Shown here one piece after another: positions 6,795 through 14,449 of a DNA stretch of 26,761 nt; the first letter of the stretch is position 1; each line of letters opens with the position of its first letter. The notes beneath the pieces are model-generated. The model saw nothing but the letters and a program-made list of their open reading frames with translations, was not told where the DNA came from and did not search any database. Source of the stretch: Flavobacterium psychrophilum (lineage in GTDB: Bacteria; Bacteroidota; Bacteroidia; Flavobacteriales; Flavobacteriaceae); the NCBI GenBank assembly GCA_945861915.1, contig CAMAWK010000012.1, positions 1-26,761 on the forward strand, given 5' to 3'. Position numbers and translations under genes: made by a program.

Positions 6795-9644
6795 ATGAAA
6801 ACAGATGCTTTTGCTTTAAGACATATTGGCCCGAGAGAAAATGAAATACAGCAGATGCTGCAAACCATAGATGTCGAGTCTATCGATCAACTGCTATATG
6901 AAACTATTCCAGATTCTATTCGTTTACAAGAACCTTTAGTTTTGGATGCTCCGATGACAGAATACGAGTATCTCAATCACATCACAAAGCTGGGTGCAAA
7001 AAACAAAATGTTTCAGTCCTACATCGGTTTGGGATACAATCAAGCGATTGTACCTGCCGTAATTCAAAGAAATATACTCGAAAATCCGGGTTGGTACACT
7101 GCCTACACGCCGTATCAAGCCGAAATTGCCCAAGGTCGTTTAGAAGCGATTTTGAATTTCCAAACCATGGTTATTGAGTTAACAGGAATGGAAATTGCCA
7201 ATGCCTCTTTGCTTGACGAAGCAACAGCTGCTGCGGAAGCCATGGCATTGTTATTTGATGTTCGAACGCGTGAGCAAAAGAAAAACAACATTTGTAAATT
7301 CTTCGTTTCAGAAGAAATTTTTCCTCAAACGCTATCAGTTTTACAAACCCGCTCTACTCCTATTGGCGTGGAATTAGTAGTTGGCAACCATGAAACTTTT
7401 GATTTTTCATCTGATTTCTTTGGAGCCGTTCTTCAATATCCGGGCAAGTTTGGTCAAGTAAATGATTACAATGATTTTATAGCCAAAGCAAGCCAAAACG
7501 AAATAAAAGTAGCCGTAGCTGCCAATATTTTGAGTTTGACTTTGCTAACGCCTCCCGGCGAAATGGGAGCAGCAGTCGTTTTTGGAACTACACAACGCTT
7601 CGGAATTCCGTTGGGTTATGGTGGGCCACATGCGGCTTATTTCGCCACCAAAGACGAATACAAACGCAGTATGCCAGGTCGAATTATTGGTGTGACTGTA
7701 GATACTGACGGGAATCGTGCCTTGCGAATGGCTTTACAAACTCGGGAGCAACACATCAAACGAGACAAAGCAACCTCTAACATTTGCACAGCACAAGTTT
7801 TATTGTCGGTTATGGCAGGAATGTATGCCGTATATCATGGCCCAAAAGGCTTGAAATATATTGCTAATAAAGTCCATTCGATGGCGGTAACGCTAGAAGA
7901 TGCCTTAAATAAACTAGGTGTTTACCAAACCAATACTGCTTTTTTTGATACAATCGTAGTAAAAGCGGATGCTTCAAAAGTACGCGCCATTGCCGAACAA
8001 AACGAAATTAATTTTTATTACATAGATGAACATACCATATCCATTTCTTTAAATGAAACTACTTCATTGGATGATATTAATAAAATCGTAGTTGTTTTTG
8101 CATCTTCAAATAATACCCAATCAACCACAATTGAAGTCTCAACAGAAACGATTCATTTTCCTGAAAACTTAAAAAGAACATCATCCTTTTTGGAACACGA
8201 AGTATTCAATAAATACCATTCGGAAACCGCTTTGATGCGTTATATCAAAACCTTAGAGCGTAAAGATTTAGCTCTAAATCATTCTATGATTTCACTAGGT
8301 TCTTGTACCATGAAACTGAATGCCGCTGCCGAAATGTTGCCTTTGAGTAATCCGATGTGGAACAACATTCATCCTTTTGCACCCTTAGACCAAGCGCAAG
8401 GCTATCAAGAAATGTTACAAAAATTAGAACAACAACTCAACGTAATCACTGGTTTTGCTGGAACTACTTTACAACCCAATTCAGGAGCACAAGGTGAATA
8501 TGCAGGACTAATGGTTATTCGTGCGTATCATCAATCACGAGGCGATTTTCATAGAAACATTGCTTTAATTCCGTCATCGGCACACGGCACTAATCCCGCA
8601 TCTGCTGCGATGGCTGGAATGCAAGTAGTCGTGACCAAAACACTCGAAAACGGAAATATAGATGTTGATGATTTACGTGAAAAAGCCATTTTACACGCCG
8701 ACAATTTATCTTGTTTGATGGTTACGTATCCGTCGACGCATGGCGTTTTTGAAAGTTCGATTAAAGAAATCACACAACTTATTCACGATAACGGAGGTCA
8801 AGTTTATATGGATGGTGCCAATATGAATGCTCAAGTGGGTTTGACCAATCCTGCTACTATCGGTGCAGATGTTTGCCATTTAAACTTGCATAAAACATTT
8901 GCCATTCCGCACGGAGGTGGCGGTCCAGGTGTGGGTCCTATTTGTGTTGCACCACAATTAGTGCCGTTTTTGCCGACCAATCCAATTATTGAAACTGGGG
9001 GTACAAATGCGATTACCGCCATTTCAGCTGCACCTTGGGGATCGGCTTTAGTTTGCTTGATTTCGTATGGTTACATCTCGATGTTGGGAGCTGAAGGCGT
9101 TACCGAAGCTACAAAAATGGCGATTTTAAATGCCAACTATATCAAAGAAAAACTAAGCGGTCATTACGACACTCTATATTCTGGAGAAATGGGTAGAGCG
9201 GCTCACGAAATGATTTTAGAATGTCGCCCTTTCAAACAAAAAGGCATTGAAGTTACCGATATTGCCAAACGATTGATGGATTATGGTTTTCATGCTCCTA
9301 CCGTTTCGTTTCCGGTGGCAGGAACTTTGATGATTGAACCAACTGAAAGTGAAAATCTAGAAGAATTAGACCGTTTTTGCGATGCGATGATTTCGATTCG
9401 AAAAGAAATTGAAGCTGCGACTATCGAAGACAAAAACAATGTTTTGAAAAATTCGCCTCATACTTTAGGAATGTTAACTGCCGAAGTTTGGAATTTTCCT
9501 TACTCTAGAGAACAAGCGGCATTTCCATTAGACTATATCTCCGAAAATAAATTTTGGCCTACAGTTCGTAGAGCCGATGATGCGTATGGCGACCGAAATT
9601 TAGTGTGTAGTTGCGCTCCGATTGAGGCGTATATGGAGAGTTAG
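6795..9644 (+). CDS. gcvP: Glycine dehydrogenase (decarboxylating), P protein of the glycine cleavage system
   Basis: PLP enzyme that decarboxylates glycine and passes the aminomethyl group to the lipoyl arm of GcvH. The protein is 949 residues, a full single-chain P protein (E. coli about 957). Motifs: FALRHIGPRENE near the start, GYGGPHAAYFA in the first half, and LNLHKTFAIPHGGGGPG in the second half, where K700 is the PLP lysine. The frame is open to a TTG-free ATG at 6723, but ATG 6795 gives MKTDAFALRHIGP, the usual start, and a promoter box lies at 6754-6761 inside the extension. No gcvT or gcvH is nearby, which is common in this phylum. A good terminator follows at 9678. Confidence 0.97.
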   Translation: MKTDAFALRHIGPRENEIQQMLQTIDVESIDQLLYETIPDSIRLQEPLVLDAPMTEYEYLNHITKLGAKNKMFQSYIGLGYNQAIVPAVIQRNILENPGWYTAYTPYQAEIAQGRLEAILNFQTMVIELTGMEIANASLLDEATAAAEAMALLFDVRTREQKKNNICKFFVSEEIFPQTLSVLQTRSTPIGVELVVGNHETFDFSSDFFGAVLQYPGKFGQVNDYNDFIAKASQNEIKVAVAANILSLTLLTPPGEMGAAVVFGTTQRFGIPLGYGGPHAAYFATKDEYKRSMPGRIIGVTVDTDGNRALRMALQTREQHIKRDKATSNICTAQVLLSVMAGMYAVYHGPKGLKYIANKVHSMAVTLEDALNKLGVYQTNTAFFDTIVVKADASKVRAIAEQNEINFYYIDEHTISISLNETTSLDDINKIVVVFASSNNTQSTTIEVSTETIHFPENLKRTSSFLEHEVFNKYHSETALMRYIKTLERKDLALNHSMISLGSCTMKLNAAAEMLPLSNPMWNNIHPFAPLDQAQGYQEMLQKLEQQLNVITGFAGTTLQPNSGAQGEYAGLMVIRAYHQSRGDFHRNIALIPSSAHGTNPASAAMAGMQVVVTKTLENGNIDVDDLREKAILHADNLSCLMVTYPSTHGVFESSIKEITQLIHDNGGQVYMDGANMNAQVGLTNPATIGADVCHLNLHKTFAIPHGGGGPGVGPICVAPQLVPFLPTNPIIETGGTNAITAISAAPWGSALVCLISYGYISMLGAEGVTEATKMAILNANYIKEKLSGHYDTLYSGEMGRAAHEMILECRPFKQKGIEVTDIAKRLMDYGFHAPTVSFPVAGTLMIEPTESENLEELDRFCDAMISIRKEIEAATIEDKNNVLKNSPHTLGMLTAEVWNFPYSREQAAFPLDYISENKFWPTVRRADDAYGDRNLVCSCAPIEAYMES

Positions 9645-9677
9645 TCTTTTGAAATTTTTACAGTATAAATAAATTTT

Positions 9678-9720
9678 AACATTTACAAAATGTTGTTAAT
9701 TTTTATAATTTTTTTCTTAT
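9678..9720 (+). terminator. Intrinsic terminator of gcvP
   Basis: AACATTT at 9678-9684 and AAATGTT at 9688-9694 form a perfect 7-base stem with an ACA loop; outer TTAA sequences extend it past a bulged G. A T-rich tail follows at 9697-9720. It starts 33 bases after the gcvP stop. Confidence 0.6.
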
Positions 9721-9790
9721 TTTTATAAAAAATTAATTTTAATTTTGAGTTTTACCTTATTCTTTATCATAAGAATTAATTGAAAAAAGA

Positions 9791-10555
9791 ATGAAATATT
9801 TTGTCTATATTATTTTTTTATTACTACTGAGTACACATTCCTACTCACAAAAAGAGATTATTAAGAATGGACAAAAAATTAATAAACTTGATAAGAAAAA
9901 CAAAAAACAAGGAAGTTGGTTCTTTTTTGAACGATCAGGAGACTTAGCCTTATCCTGCTATTATGAAAATGATTCCATCATCAAACCGATGGTATTTTAT
10001 AACAAGAATGATAGCATATTTGTTAGATACCCGAAAGTAAATAATGAAGAGATTTTTTTGCTAAAATCAAATAATAAATGGATTATTGGAAACTTAATAA
10101 CCGAAAAAGCGGATTCCACTTCTATTGAAATTTTGGGTAAATACAAAAAAATAGATAACAATACATTCGATATTGAGGAAGATTCTTTAATCTCAAATTC
10201 GCCCATCATTGCTAAAGAAATTGAATTTTGGTCAAATAAAGAAATTCAACCTTTATATATGTTTGACAATGAAGAATTAAGAAATTTTGAATTCAGACAG
10301 TTTAGTTCTACCAATACTCTTTTTAATAAAAAATTTTATGTAGATGTTGTTTTAAGTGAATCAGGAAAAGTTGAATCAATTGATTTGCCACGAAAGACCA
10401 ATCATTTATCACCACACGAAGAGAGTGAATTAAGCTATATGTATTCACAAATGGAACGTTGGCAGCCTCTTTTTTCAAAAAACAAAACATATAAATGTAC
10501 TTTGAATTTAAATACTGGTTCTTCAGTAAAACCATTATTAGGTACTGGTAACTAA
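9791..10555 (+). CDS. Secreted protein with MORN-like N-terminus and TonB-C-like C-terminus, function unknown
   Basis: 254 residues beginning with a signal peptide (MKYFVYIIFLLLLSTHSYS before QKE). Residues about 34-62 (KKQGSWFFFERSGDLALSC and following) resemble one repeat of the YwqK/MORN type, in which KxGxWxxYxxxG recurs. The C-terminal part, about 185-250, with VDVVLSESGKVESIDL and later MERWQPLF, resembles the TonB C-terminal fold as it occurs in many Bacteroidota periplasmic proteins (VxxxGxVxxV ... WxP). Both are resemblances by eye. No lipobox cysteine follows the signal peptide. The globin gene begins 5 bases after its stop, so the two are probably co-transcribed. Confidence 0.65.
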   Translation: MKYFVYIIFLLLLSTHSYSQKEIIKNGQKINKLDKKNKKQGSWFFFERSGDLALSCYYENDSIIKPMVFYNKNDSIFVRYPKVNNEEIFLLKSNNKWIIGNLITEKADSTSIEILGKYKKIDNNTFDIEEDSLISNSPIIAKEIEFWSNKEIQPLYMFDNEELRNFEFRQFSSTNTLFNKKFYVDVVLSESGKVESIDLPRKTNHLSPHEESELSYMYSQMERWQPLFSKNKTYKCTLNLNTGSSVKPLLGTGN

Positions 10556-10560
10556 TCAAA

Positions 10561-10938
10561 ATGAACGATATTCAAAACCAAAAAGATTTATATTTATTAG
10601 TAGACGAATTTTATAAAAAACTACTGGCCGACAATGCTATTAGCTATGTTTTTACCGATGTTGTAAAAATAAAAATCGAGGAACACTTGCCTATTTTAGT
10701 TACTTTTTGGTCTCAAGCCATTTTAGGAACTGGTGGATACACGAATAACCTGACTGATATTCATCTAAATATCAACAAAATAGAAAAATTAACCCCTGAA
10801 TTATTCAAAATTTGGCTACATCATTTTTACCAATCAGTTGATAAAAATTTTGCTGGTGAAAACGCTGAAAAAATTAAAACCCAAGCGCTGAATATTGCAA
10901 CCGTCATGCAAATTAAAATTGCGCAACAAGCCAATTAA
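10561..10938 (+). CDS. Group III truncated hemoglobin
   Basis: 125-residue globin of the group III truncated family (Campylobacter Ctb type), which binds oxygen or nitric oxide at haem; family members are linked to NO or oxygen handling. Visible features: DEFYKKLLAD at 15-24 with Y18 in the B10 region, H42 in EEHLPILVTFW as a distal candidate, H68 in DIHLNI as the proximal haem ligand, and W85 in FKIWLHHFY matching the Trp of this group. The usual length is 120-130. The preceding secreted protein gene ends 5 bases upstream, so the globin is likely the second gene of a two-gene transcript. Identification is good; the physiological ligand is unknown. Confidence 0.88.
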   Translation: MNDIQNQKDLYLLVDEFYKKLLADNAISYVFTDVVKIKIEEHLPILVTFWSQAILGTGGYTNNLTDIHLNINKIEKLTPELFKIWLHHFYQSVDKNFAGENAEKIKTQALNIATVMQIKIAQQAN

Positions 10939-10951
10939 CTACAACAATAAA

Positions 10952-10991
10952 AAAATAGTGAACTATTTTGAAAAATCATATGCGTGCATAT
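10952..10991. promoter_or_regulatory. Two adjacent palindromes between the globin and KAS III-like genes
   Basis: AAAATAGTGAACTATTTT at 10952-10969 is an 8-base inverted repeat with a 2-base centre, and ATATGCGTGCATAT at 10978-10991 is a 6-base inverted repeat with a 2-base centre. A third AAAATAGT half occurs at 11024-11031, just before the ATG at 11038. This could be an operator, or the first palindrome could terminate the globin transcript. A weak -7-like TATATTTA lies at 11004-11011. Confidence 0.4.
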
Positions 10992-11037
10992 AAAAAATTT
11001 AACTATATTTATTTTTTAAGGTTAAAATAGTCCAATT

Positions 11038-12111
11038 ATGGAAAAAAATCCAAACAGAATAAAGATTTCAGGTATTGGAAGTTACATCCCTGAACAATCT
11101 ATAGACAATACCGATTTCGAGAAACATGAATTTTTAAATGATGATGGCTCTGCTTTTGGTCATCCAAACGAAGTGGTTATTGGTAAATTCAAAAGCATCA
11201 CCGGCATCCAAAAAAGACGCTATGCCAGTCCAGATCAAACAACCTCAGATTTGGCATATTTAGCTTCCAAAAAAGCAATAGAAAACGCCGCTATCGACCC
11301 GGAAGCAATTGATTATATCATCTTTGCACATAATTTTGGAGATGTAAAATACGGTACGATTCAATCGGATATGATTCCGAGTTTAGCCACAAGAGTCAAA
11401 AACAAATTAGGCATAAAAAACCCAAAATGTGTGGGTTACGACATCATTTTTGGCTGTCCTGGCTGGATAGAAGGCGTGTTGCAAGCAAATGCTTTTATCA
11501 AATCGGGCATGGCAAAATGCTGTTTGGTCATTGGAGCCGAAACGCTTTCTAGAATTACCGATCCTCATGACAGAGATTCTATGATATATTCAGACGGAGC
11601 TGGAGCAACCATCGTTGAAGGTTCTAACGACGAAACAGGACTGTTAGCCTACGAAAGTGCTACTTTTGCACTGGACGAAGCAGGGTATTTATTTTTCGGA
11701 AAATCCTACAACCCAACATTAGATCCTGATACCAAATACATCAAAATGTTTGGTAGAAAAATATATGAATTTGCCTTAGTCGAAGTGCCTTTGGCTATGA
11801 AAAGCTGTTTAGACAAAAGCGGCATTGCTATTGACGAGGTAAAAAAAATCTTGATTCATCAAGCGAATGAAAAAATGGATGAGGCCATCATCAATCGTTT
11901 TTATAAACTATTCGACAAAGAAGTCCCGAAAGACATTATGCCCATGAGCATTCACGAATTAGGTAATAGTAGTGTGGCAACAGTCCCTACCTTACTGGAT
12001 TTACTACTTCAAGGAAAAATCGAAAATCAGGAATTACACAAGGGAGATGTGGTTATATTTGCTTCTGTTGGTGCAGGAATGAACATCAATGCTTTTGTGT
12101 ATCGGTATTAG
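11038..12111 (+). CDS. Ketoacyl-ACP synthase III (FabH)-like enzyme
   Basis: Thiolase-fold condensing enzyme that joins an acyl primer to a malonyl or other acceptor unit. The catalytic triad is visible: C140 in DIIFGCPGWIEG, H274 in ILIHQANEKMDE and N310 in ELGNSSVATVP. GIQKRRYASPDQTTSDLA near residues 57-75 is the usual N-terminal KAS III signature. At 357 residues it is about 40 longer than E. coli FabH (317), so it is probably not the housekeeping initiator of fatty acid synthesis but one of the longer relatives used in lipid or secondary-product routes. The genes behind it (methyltransferase, glycosyltransferase, lipid-type ABC transporter) suggest an envelope lipid role; that is inference. 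Two palindromes precede it. Confidence 0.9.
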   Translation: MEKNPNRIKISGIGSYIPEQSIDNTDFEKHEFLNDDGSAFGHPNEVVIGKFKSITGIQKRRYASPDQTTSDLAYLASKKAIENAAIDPEAIDYIIFAHNFGDVKYGTIQSDMIPSLATRVKNKLGIKNPKCVGYDIIFGCPGWIEGVLQANAFIKSGMAKCCLVIGAETLSRITDPHDRDSMIYSDGAGATIVEGSNDETGLLAYESATFALDEAGYLFFGKSYNPTLDPDTKYIKMFGRKIYEFALVEVPLAMKSCLDKSGIAIDEVKKILIHQANEKMDEAIINRFYKLFDKEVPKDIMPMSIHELGNSSVATVPTLLDLLLQGKIENQELHKGDVVIFASVGAGMNINAFVYRY

Positions 12112-12116
12112 AAAAA

Positions 12117-12178
12117 TTAAAAGTTTAAAAGTTTAAGATTTAAAGTTATGAAAATGTAAATTTTAAACCTTACATTTT
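12117..12178. repeat. Octamer array followed by a perfect hairpin behind the KAS III-like gene
   Basis: TTAAAAGT, TTAAAAGT, TTAAGATT and TAAAGTTA run in tandem at 12117-12148, starting 5 bases after the stop codon. AAAATGTAA at 12151-12159 then pairs perfectly with TTACATTTT at 12170-12178 around a 10-base loop. The hairpin may end transcription, although the spacer to the next ATG is only 86 bases. Confidence 0.5.
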
Positions 12179-12197
12179 AAACCCAAAACAAAAATTA

Positions 12198-12725
12198 ATG
12201 TACGAAAAAACATTTCCCAATAAAAGGTTCAGATACACCTTAGATTTTTTAAAGAAACATATTTCAACTTCTGAAACAGTTTTAGATTTGGGTGTTCCAA
12301 ATCCGTTTTCAAAAATAATGATCGATAATGGATTCACAGTTTTAAATACTATTGGAGAAGACATTGATGTAGATCAAACGGCCTTAAAAGTGGAAGAATA
12401 TGAAGTGGTAACGGCATTCGAAATTTTTGAACATTTACTGAATCCCTACACTGTTTTAATGGAAATTAAATCTAAAAAAATACTGATATCCATACCATTG
12501 CGGTTGTGGTTTTCTCCTGCTTATCGTAGCAAAACCGATATGTGGGATCGTCATTATCACGAATTTGAAGATTGGCAATTGGATTGGTTACTAGAAAAAA
12601 CAGGTTGGAAAATTATCGACAGACAAAAATTTACGCATCCTGTAAAAAAAATTGGTTTTCGCCCACTCTTGCGTTTATTTACGCCAAGATATTATTTGGT
12701 TTATGCTGAAAAAGTTGGAAGTTAG
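12198..12725 (+). CDS. SAM-dependent methyltransferase-like protein (class I fold)
   Basis: 175 residues. The segment VVTAFEIFEHLLNPYTVLMEI (about 74-94) matches the motif after the SAM site in type 11/23 methyltransferases (FEVxEHLxxP), and ISIPLRLWF fits the next strand. Motif I is VLDLGVPNPFSKIM instead of the usual DxGxGxG, so the glycine-rich loop is altered. WDRHYHEFEDWQLDWLLEKTGW is the typical C-terminal HxxEF segment. The substrate is unknown; position between a KAS III-like and a glycosyltransferase gene suggests a lipid or glycan. The last residues (VGS) and the stop codon are encoded by a heptamer array, so the original C-terminus may have been overwritten. Confidence 0.82.
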   Translation: MYEKTFPNKRFRYTLDFLKKHISTSETVLDLGVPNPFSKIMIDNGFTVLNTIGEDIDVDQTALKVEEYEVVTAFEIFEHLLNPYTVLMEIKSKKILISIPLRLWFSPAYRSKTDMWDRHYHEFEDWQLDWLLEKTGWKIIDRQKFTHPVKKIGFRPLLRLFTPRYYLVYAEKVGS

Positions 12726-12741
12726 AAGAAGGAAGTTGGAA
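12714..12741. repeat. Four tandem heptamers across the stop codon of the methyltransferase gene
   Basis: GTTGGAA, GTTAGAA, GAAGGAA and GTTGGAA follow without gaps. The TAG stop at 12723-12725 lies within the second unit, so the coding sequence runs into the array and ends there. Confidence 0.75.
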
Positions 12742-12775
12742 CCAGCTAAAACTTAAAAATGCAACTTTGCAAGAA

Positions 12776-13624
12776 ATGAATTATTACATTATTATTCCCG
12801 CTTACAACGAAGAAGCCTTTATTGGTTTGACTTTAAAATCTTTAGTCTCGCAAACAATTTTACCAAAAAAAATCGTGGTAGTTGATGACAATTCCACCGA
12901 TAGAACTGTAGAAATTGTTACGGCTTTCGCCAAAGAAAATCCATTTATTAGTTTGGTTCATAAAACTTCGGATGCAGTGCATTTGCCCGGAAGCAAAGTC
13001 ATACAAGCCTTTCAGACAGGTTTTGAAACCTTAGACGAAAATTATGATATTATTGCAAAACTAGATGCTGATTTAATTTTTCCTCCCAATTATTTCGAAA
13101 CCATTATTCAACATTTTCAATCTGATTCCAAAATTGGTATGGTGGGTGGTTTTTGCTCTATCGAAAAAAATGGCACTTGGATTTTGGAAAATTTAACCGA
13201 TAAAGATCATATTCGTGGCGCTTTAAAAGCATATAGAAAGGAAACATTTAAACAAATTGGAGGTTTAAAACCCGCTATGGGTTGGGATACCGTCGACGAA
13301 TTGTTAGCTAAATTTAATGGTTGGAAAGTTGTAACTGATTCCTCATTAATGGTAAAACACCAAAAACCAACAGGAGCTAATTACGATAAAAAAGCTCGCT
13401 ACAGACAAGGCGAAGCTTTTTATACTTTGGGTTATGGATTTTTTATAACCATTATTGCTTCGGCAAAACTGGCGATGTTGAAGAAAAAACCATTGCTATT
13501 TTTAGATTACATACAAGGTTTTTGGAAAGCTAAAAAAGAGAAAAGGCCTTTGTTAGTTACCAATGAACAAGCTCGATTTATAAGGAAATATCGTTGGCGA
13601 AAAATGAAAGACAAGCTAATTTAA
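12776..13624 (+). CDS. Family 2 glycosyltransferase
   Basis: GT-A fold enzyme transferring a sugar from a nucleotide donor. Motifs: IIIPAYNEEAFIG at the N-terminus, VVVDDNSTDRTVEI about 30 residues later, and AKLDADLIFPPNYF carrying the DAD form of the metal-binding DxD motif. The later GWDTVDELLAKFNGWK segment fits the acceptor or base region. 282 residues with no clear C-terminal membrane helices, though a hydrophobic stretch occurs near FITIIASAKLAML. The frame is open to a TTG at 12767; ATG 12776 gives MNYYIIIPAYNEE, the usual start of this family. It lies 50 bases behind the methyltransferase gene and probably acts in the same route; acceptor unknown. Confidence 0.9.
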   Translation: MNYYIIIPAYNEEAFIGLTLKSLVSQTILPKKIVVVDDNSTDRTVEIVTAFAKENPFISLVHKTSDAVHLPGSKVIQAFQTGFETLDENYDIIAKLDADLIFPPNYFETIIQHFQSDSKIGMVGGFCSIEKNGTWILENLTDKDHIRGALKAYRKETFKQIGGLKPAMGWDTVDELLAKFNGWKVVTDSSLMVKHQKPTGANYDKKARYRQGEAFYTLGYGFFITIIASAKLAMLKKKPLLFLDYIQGFWKAKKEKRPLLVTNEQARFIRKYRWRKMKDKLI

Positions 13625-13702
13625 CTTGAATCTATTTAAAAAAACGAAACTCAATAATTATAACTCATAACTTATACCTATTTTCGCTAATATTTGTAAA
13701 CT

Positions 13703-14449
13703 ATGATGCTCATCCGTTACATATCTCAAATCGGAAAATACTTTTTGATGTGGAAAGAAATCTTCAACAAACCAACTAAATGGTCGGTGATGAAAGGTCT
13801 TATTTTCAAAGAAGTTGACGATTTGATTATTGGATCTCTTGGTATTGTAGCTTTTATTTCTTTTTTCGTTGGAGGAGTAGTCGCTATTCAAACTGCACTC
13901 AACTTAACAAGTCCTTTAATTCCAAAATATCTGATAGGTTTTGCCACAAGGCAATCTGTAATATTAGAATTTGCCCCCACTTTTATGTCTGTGATAATGG
14001 CCGGAAAAATGGGATCATTTATTACTTCTAGCATTGGAACTATGAGAGTTACCGAACAAATTGATGCTTTAGAAGTGATGGGAGTAAATTCGTTGAATTA
14101 TTTAGTTTTTCCAAAAATAATTGCTGTGCTTTTGTATCCATTCGTAATTGGAATAAGTATGTTTTTGGGCATTTTTGGAGGTTGGGTCGCCGCCGTTTAT
14201 GGTGGATTTGGATCAAGTGCAGAGTTTATCGGTGGAATTCAACAAGAATTTATTCCGTTTCATATCACTTATGCATTTATAAAAACATTCGTTTTTGCCT
14301 TGCTTTTGGCAACTATCCCCTCTTTTCATGGGTATTATATGAAAGGTGGCGCATTGGAAGTGGGAAAAGCTAGTACGGTTTCCTTTGTTTGGACTTCGGT
14401 TTCTATCATTTTGATGAATTATATTTTAACTCAATTACTTTTGACCTAA
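13703..14449 (+). CDS. MlaE/YrbE-type ABC transporter permease
   Basis: 248-residue integral membrane permease of MCE-type lipid transporters, which move phospholipids between the membranes of Gram-negative cells. Characteristic signs: the central segment FAPTFMSVIMAGKMGSFI, followed by SIGTMRVTEQIDALEVMGVN, which is the conserved cytoplasmic signature contacting the ATPase, and PKIIAVLLYPFVIG. Five or six membrane helices are visible. Its stop codon overlaps the ATPase start by one base (TAATG), so the two are translationally coupled. The MCE substrate-binding partner (MlaD) is not in this window before or after the pair. Confidence 0.92.
   Translation: MMLIRYISQIGKYFLMWKEIFNKPTKWSVMKGLIFKEVDDLIIGSLGIVAFISFFVGGVVAIQTALNLTSPLIPKYLIGFATRQSVILEFAPTFMSVIMAGKMGSFITSSIGTMRVTEQIDALEVMGVNSLNYLVFPKIIAVLLYPFVIGISMFLGIFGGWVAAVYGGFGSSAEFIGGIQQEFIPFHITYAFIKTFVFALLLATIPSFHGYYMKGGALEVGKASTVSFVWTSVSIILMNYILTQLLLT

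Noticed and set aside
12759..12779. Six-codon mini-frame (MQLCKK then TGA) whose stop overlaps the glycosyltransferase ATG
   Set aside because: A frame this short is expected by chance in the spacer, and no attenuator-like structure or conserved codon run accompanies it.
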